Shown one piece after another: positions 60,783 through 64,000 of a stretch of DNA of 64,000 bases (position 1 is its first letter; every line of letters starts with the position of its first letter). The position numbers and the translations under genes were made by a program. The notes under the pieces were generated by a model. The model made no database searches. It worked only from the letters and a program-made list of their open reading frames with translations, and had not been told where the DNA came from. Source of the stretch: Allostreptomyces psammosilenae (GTDB lineage Bacteria > Actinomycetota > Actinomycetes > Streptomycetales > Streptomycetaceae); contig NZ_JACBZD010000002.1 in the NCBI RefSeq assembly GCF_013407765.1, forward strand, positions 382,001-446,000, in the 5' to 3' direction.

Positions 60783-62153
60783 CTACCCCGCTTCGGTGTG
60801 GGCATGTCCGCCGGGACGGTCGGCCATGGCGACCCGGGGGACGAGGGCCGCGCCGACCAGCAGCAGCCGCAGGGTGCGCTCCGTGGCGTCGGTGAGGAAC
60901 TCCGCCCCGCGGTGCAGGGCCTCCGGCAGGGCCACCGGTACGGGGAGGATGCCCGCGATGGCGTCGATCCCCGCGCCGTGCGCCTGCCCGGCGCCCGGGC
61001 CGATGGTGCCGGCCAGGGCGATCACCGGCTTGCCGTGCGACTTGGCGCGCCGGGCCACCTCCGCCGGGATCTTGCCGTGCGGTGTCTGCGCGTCGATCGC
61101 GCCCTCGGCGGTGATCACCAGGTCGGCGTGGGCGAGGGCGTCGTCCAGGTCCACGTGGTCGAACATCACCTCGAAGCGTGGGAGCAGCCGGCCGCCGATG
61201 GCCGCCAGGCCCGCGCCCAGGCCACCGGAGGCGCCCCCGCCCGGCGTGGTCTCCAGGAGCCCGGGGGTGGCGAGGACGGATGGGGCGTGCTCGCCGAAGG
61301 CAGCGCGCAGATCGCGGCGGAGCACGTGCGCCCAGTGGGCCAGGGCCGCGGAGAGCTCCTCCACCCGCTTCGGCGTCGCGCCCTTCTGCGGCCCGAAGAC
61401 CCGGGCCACGCCACGTTCGCCGCACAGCACGTTGTGCGGGTTGCAGGCGACGAGCAGTTCGACGGGGCGGTCGGCGGCCGGGTGCAGGCGCGGGTCGAGC
61501 CCGGAGGCGTCGACGCGGTCCAGGCGGGCCAGCGCGGCGCCGCCGTCGGGCAGTTCGTGGCCGTCGGCGTCCAGCAGCCGCAGGCCGAGCGCGCGCAGGG
61601 CCCCGGCCCCGCCGTCGGAGGTGCCGGAGTCACCACAGCCCACCAGAATCCGGCGCGCGCCGGAGTCCAGCGCGGCCCGCACCAGCTCGCCGACACCCCG
61701 GGTGGTGGTGCCGCCCGGGTCGCGGTGGCCCGGCGGGACGAGACGGAGGCCGGCGACGGCCGCCATCTCCACGACGGCCGTGCGGACGGGGGCACCGGAC
61801 GGCCCCAGCAGCGCGAAGTGCGAGCTCACCGGGGTGCCGAGCGGGCCGGTGGCCACCACGGGGACCAGGCTGCCGCCGGTGGCCCGGGCGAGCGCGCTGG
61901 CGGAGCCCTCGCCGCCGTCCACCAGCGGGACGGTGCGCAGCTGGGCGTCCGGGAGCACGCGCAGCACGCCCTCGGCGATCGCGCGGGCGGTGGCGTCGGC
62001 GTCCATGGACTCCTTGAACCCGCTCGGCGCGACGGTGATCCGTGGTGGGCGGGAGGAGAAGGCCGGGCGGGGTGCGGCCATCGCGGGGGCGCCGGAGAGG
62101 GCGGGCGGGGCGGGCGGGATGGGCCGGACGGGGAGGATGCGGGGGGCGTTCAT
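60783..62153 (-). CDS. glxK: glycerate kinase (type II)
   Basis: 456 residues. RITVAPSGFKESMDADATAR, VVEMAAVAGLRLVPPG, GVARVFGPQKGATPKRVEEL, FGEHAPSVLATPGLLETTPG and TAEGAIDAQTPHGKIPAEVA are diagnostic for the GlxK/GarK family. It phosphorylates D-glycerate to 2-phosphoglycerate. The N-terminal 35 residues are Pro/Ala-rich. The SLC13 permease gene lies just upstream on the same strand (100 bases, filled with GGCCGGTGGCGCGGTGCG repeats), so an uptake/utilisation operon is likely. Confidence 0.92.
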   Translation of the reverse strand: MNAPRILPVRPIPPAPPALSGAPAMAAPRPAFSSRPPRITVAPSGFKESMDADATARAIAEGVLRVLPDAQLRTVPLVDGGEGSASALARATGGSLVPVVATGPLGTPVSSHFALLGPSGAPVRTAVVEMAAVAGLRLVPPGHRDPGGTTTRGVGELVRAALDSGARRILVGCGDSGTSDGGAGALRALGLRLLDADGHELPDGGAALARLDRVDASGLDPRLHPAADRPVELLVACNPHNVLCGERGVARVFGPQKGATPKRVEELSAALAHWAHVLRRDLRAAFGEHAPSVLATPGLLETTPGGGASGGLGAGLAAIGGRLLPRFEVMFDHVDLDDALAHADLVITAEGAIDAQTPHGKIPAEVARRAKSHGKPVIALAGTIGPGAGQAHGAGIDAIAGILPVPVALPEALHRGAEFLTDATERTLRLLLVGAALVPRVAMADRPGGHAHTEAG

Positions 62154-62253
62154 GAGGGCTCCTGGTGAACGGGGTGGGGTGGAGGGCTGGGGGGCCGGTG
62201 GCGCGGTGCGGGCCGGTGGCGCGGTGCGGGGCGGTCAGCGGGGCTGGGGGCGG

Positions 62254-63945
62254 TCAGCGGGGTGGTACGCCGAGCAGCGGCCAGACGCCCACGGCGAAGG
62301 CCAGCACGATGCCGGCGGTGACCGGCGCGAGCACCGCGGAGAGGCGGAGGAGGTCGCCCCGGGTGTAGGTGGGGGCGCCGTCCACGTCGGAGAAGAGCGC
62401 GACGGCCTTGGCGGAGGAGGGCAGGGTGTGGCAGAAGCCGGCCGCGGCGGTGGAGGCCAGCGCGGCGGCCACCGGGTTCACCCCCGCCGTCGCGGCGGCG
62501 GCCACGACCAGCGGCACCAGCACCGACGACCGGGCCGAGCGGGACTGGACGAGCAGGTGGGCGAGGGTGGAGACGGCCACCACTCCGGCCAGGAAGACCA
62601 CGGGCGGGGCGTCCGCCGCGGGCCGGGGGAGCTGGGAGGTCAGCCACTCGGCCGCGCCGGAGGCGGTGAGGGCCGTGCCCATCGCCATGGTGACCGCCAT
62701 GAACAGCAGCAGCGACCAGGGCACGCCGCGCAGGGCGTCCTTCAGCCGGACCGTGCCGACCCGGGGAGCGGTGATCACCACCGCGCCAACCAGGGCGACG
62801 AGCGCCGGGGAGAGGCCGTGCAGCGGTTCGCTGCACCACAGCAGCACCACGGTGGCCAGCAGCGCGGCGGTCCGGGCCTGGGCGGGGGAGAGCGGGCCGG
62901 TGAGCGGGGAGCCGGGATCCGACCCGCTGCCCTTGCCGGTCCCCTCGGCGCCGGTGGCCGCCCCCTGCCGGGCGGCGGTGAAGGCCTGGGCGGACAGGGC
63001 GACCGGGGCTCGGCGGTCCGCGCGCCGGGTGGTCAGCAGCAGCACCAGCTCGGCCGCCACGTGCGAGCTGACCAGTGCCAGCGGCAGGCCGAGCAGCAGC
63101 CACCGCACGAAGCCGATGCCCGCGCCGGTCGCCTCCTCCAGCACCCGCGCGGTGATCAGATGGGCGCCCGCACCGATCAGGGTGGCGACCGCGGACAGCA
63201 GGATCACCGTCGGGAAGAGCAGGGCGAGGGCGCGCACCAGCCGGGGGCGGTCGCGCAGGGCGGTGGCCATCGCGGCGAAGACCGGCAGCGCCATGGCGGC
63301 GCGCCCGGAAGTGGAGGGTATCGCCAGGGCGCTGACCACCAGCGCCGCCGTGGTCAGGTGCACCAGGCGGCGGGGCGTTCCGGCGTCGGAGACCAGGAAC
63401 ACGGTGGCCCGGAGCGCCAGCCCGGAGCGGGTGACCCCGGCCGCCAGCACGAAGGCGCAGATCAACAGCCAGATCGTCTCACCGCCCAGCCCGGCGAAGA
63501 GCTGGTCGCCGCTCAGCACGCCGGTGGTGGCGAGCGCCAGGCCGGCGCCGAGGGCGATGTAGGTGTCGTCGACCCGGGTGAGCGTCCAGGCGGCGGTTGC
63601 GGCGGCGAAGACCAGCAGGGTCGTCCGCCCCTCCGGGGAGAGCGCGCCGCCGGCGGTGGCCCGCCACAGCCACAGCAGCAGCGCCCCGACGGCGAGGACG
63701 CCGACGACGGTGGCCAGCCGGCGGAGACCGGGGCGGGGGCCCCGGCCCCGCCGCGGGGGCTTGGTCTCGGGCTCGGTGCCGGTGGGGGCGGCGGTGGCGG
63801 GGCCGGTCGCCGCCTCGGCGGCGTGGGGCGTGTGCCCGAGATTCGGCCGAGGGGCCGGCCGCGGGGCCGGCTGAGGGGTGGGCTGGGGGGCCGACTGGGG
63901 GGTGGGCGAGGGGCGAGAGGCCGGGCGGGTGGCGGTGGTGTTCAT
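62254..63945 (-). CDS. SLC13-family anion permease
   Basis: 563 residues from ATG 63945. A Pro-rich N-terminus, then about 11-12 hydrophobic segments: LATVVGVLAVGALLLWL, IWLLICAFVLAAGVTRSGLA, PSTSGRAAMALPVFAAMATA, LLFMAVTMAMGTALTASGAA. The SLC13-like segments resemble anion symporters. Downstream glycerate kinase suggests a glycerate or related acid substrate; not proven. Confidence 0.85.
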   Translation of the reverse strand: MNTTATRPASRPSPTPQSAPQPTPQPAPRPAPRPNLGHTPHAAEAATGPATAAPTGTEPETKPPRRGRGPRPGLRRLATVVGVLAVGALLLWLWRATAGGALSPEGRTTLLVFAAATAAWTLTRVDDTYIALGAGLALATTGVLSGDQLFAGLGGETIWLLICAFVLAAGVTRSGLALRATVFLVSDAGTPRRLVHLTTAALVVSALAIPSTSGRAAMALPVFAAMATALRDRPRLVRALALLFPTVILLSAVATLIGAGAHLITARVLEEATGAGIGFVRWLLLGLPLALVSSHVAAELVLLLTTRRADRRAPVALSAQAFTAARQGAATGAEGTGKGSGSDPGSPLTGPLSPAQARTAALLATVVLLWCSEPLHGLSPALVALVGAVVITAPRVGTVRLKDALRGVPWSLLLFMAVTMAMGTALTASGAAEWLTSQLPRPAADAPPVVFLAGVVAVSTLAHLLVQSRSARSSVLVPLVVAAAATAGVNPVAAALASTAAAGFCHTLPSSAKAVALFSDVDGAPTYTRGDLLRLSAVLAPVTAGIVLAFAVGVWPLLGVPPR

Positions 63946-64000
63946 GGTGAACAGCCTCGCCACGGGGGTTGAGGTGGCGGTGAACGCTCGATGAGCGTCC

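Noticed and set aside
59998-63972. 1324-codon plus-strand ORF
   Set aside because: Antisense shadow of the metallo-hydrolase, glycerate kinase and permease genes.

Overview
The window is high-GC DNA from an actinomycete, most likely a member of the Streptomycetaceae. Reasons: very high G+C with strong third-position bias, many GTG starts and ATGA/GTGA overlaps, frequent leaderless starts six to seven bases after a TANNNT box, and typical families (XRE/DUF5753 with DUF397, MmyB-like XRE, GbsR, DUF6191, HATPase anti-sigma-like proteins, SoxR-type promoters). There are no rRNA, tRNA, transposase or CRISPR features. The content (regulators, detoxification enzymes, small transporters, relics, minisatellites) suggests an accessory or sub-telomeric part of a chromosome.

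Layout. 1-4.9 kb: an AAA ATPase cut by the window edge, a gene graveyard with two decayed genes, a hypothetical gene and a secreted protein with a TTA codon at position 4. 4.9-7.8 kb: SPFH protein/NAD-kinase-like operon and a dienelactone hydrolase. 7.9-12.1 kb: a polytopic membrane protein and a small protein that share a Gly/Asn/Gln-rich amyloid-like motif, divergent from a winged-helix/TPR protein. 12.2-16.1 kb: ABC exporter divergent from a histidine kinase/response regulator pair. 16.1-17.2 kb: a gene-free block of repeats. 17.2-31.3 kb: kinases, LeuE-like exporter, HxlR/azoreductase, methyltransferase, ABC-F protein, OsmC, SDR, quinone-reductase-like enzyme, XRE/epimerase pair and Hsp20. 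31.4-39.2 kb: deaminase, MarR/tautomerase pair, a duplicated lipoprotein, AraC/VOC, LysR/SDR, an NmrA-like reductase and a DUF1963 protein.

39.3-43.7 kb holds a broken GntR/UTRA gene, a 45-codon Gly/Pro/Asp peptide translationally coupled to a PIMT-like methyltransferase, a DUF397/XRE pair and a second PIMT-like methyltransferase. 43.9-50.4 kb: anti-sigma-like ATPase, pectate lyase, GNAT, carboxymuconolactone decarboxylase, PPOX, ABM monooxygenase, hydrolase/LysR pair. 50.4-64 kb: nucleosidase, VapBC-like toxin-antitoxin, GbsR-controlled ABC exporter, serine hydrolase, SDR/XRE pair, a protein with an eCIS-cargo-like N-terminus, metallo-beta-lactamase-fold protein, glycerate kinase and SLC13 permease.

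Two features tie distant parts together. First, three genes (27.6, 37.5 and 48.5 kb) have promoters with an 18-bp SoxR-type palindrome between a TTGACC -35 box and a -10 box at MerR-type 19-bp spacing. Their products (quinone oxidoreductase, NmrA-like reductase, ABM monooxygenase) match classes in the known Streptomyces SoxR regulon. Second, a 120-140 bp dispersed element carrying TTATCCACA and GGGGGTCCCCCC occurs four times (16.2, 16.6, 21.9, 58.6 kb). The best candidates for something undescribed are the shared-motif membrane/small-protein pair at 8-12 kb, the Asp-Gly-rich peptide with its PIMT at 40 kb, and the repeat family.
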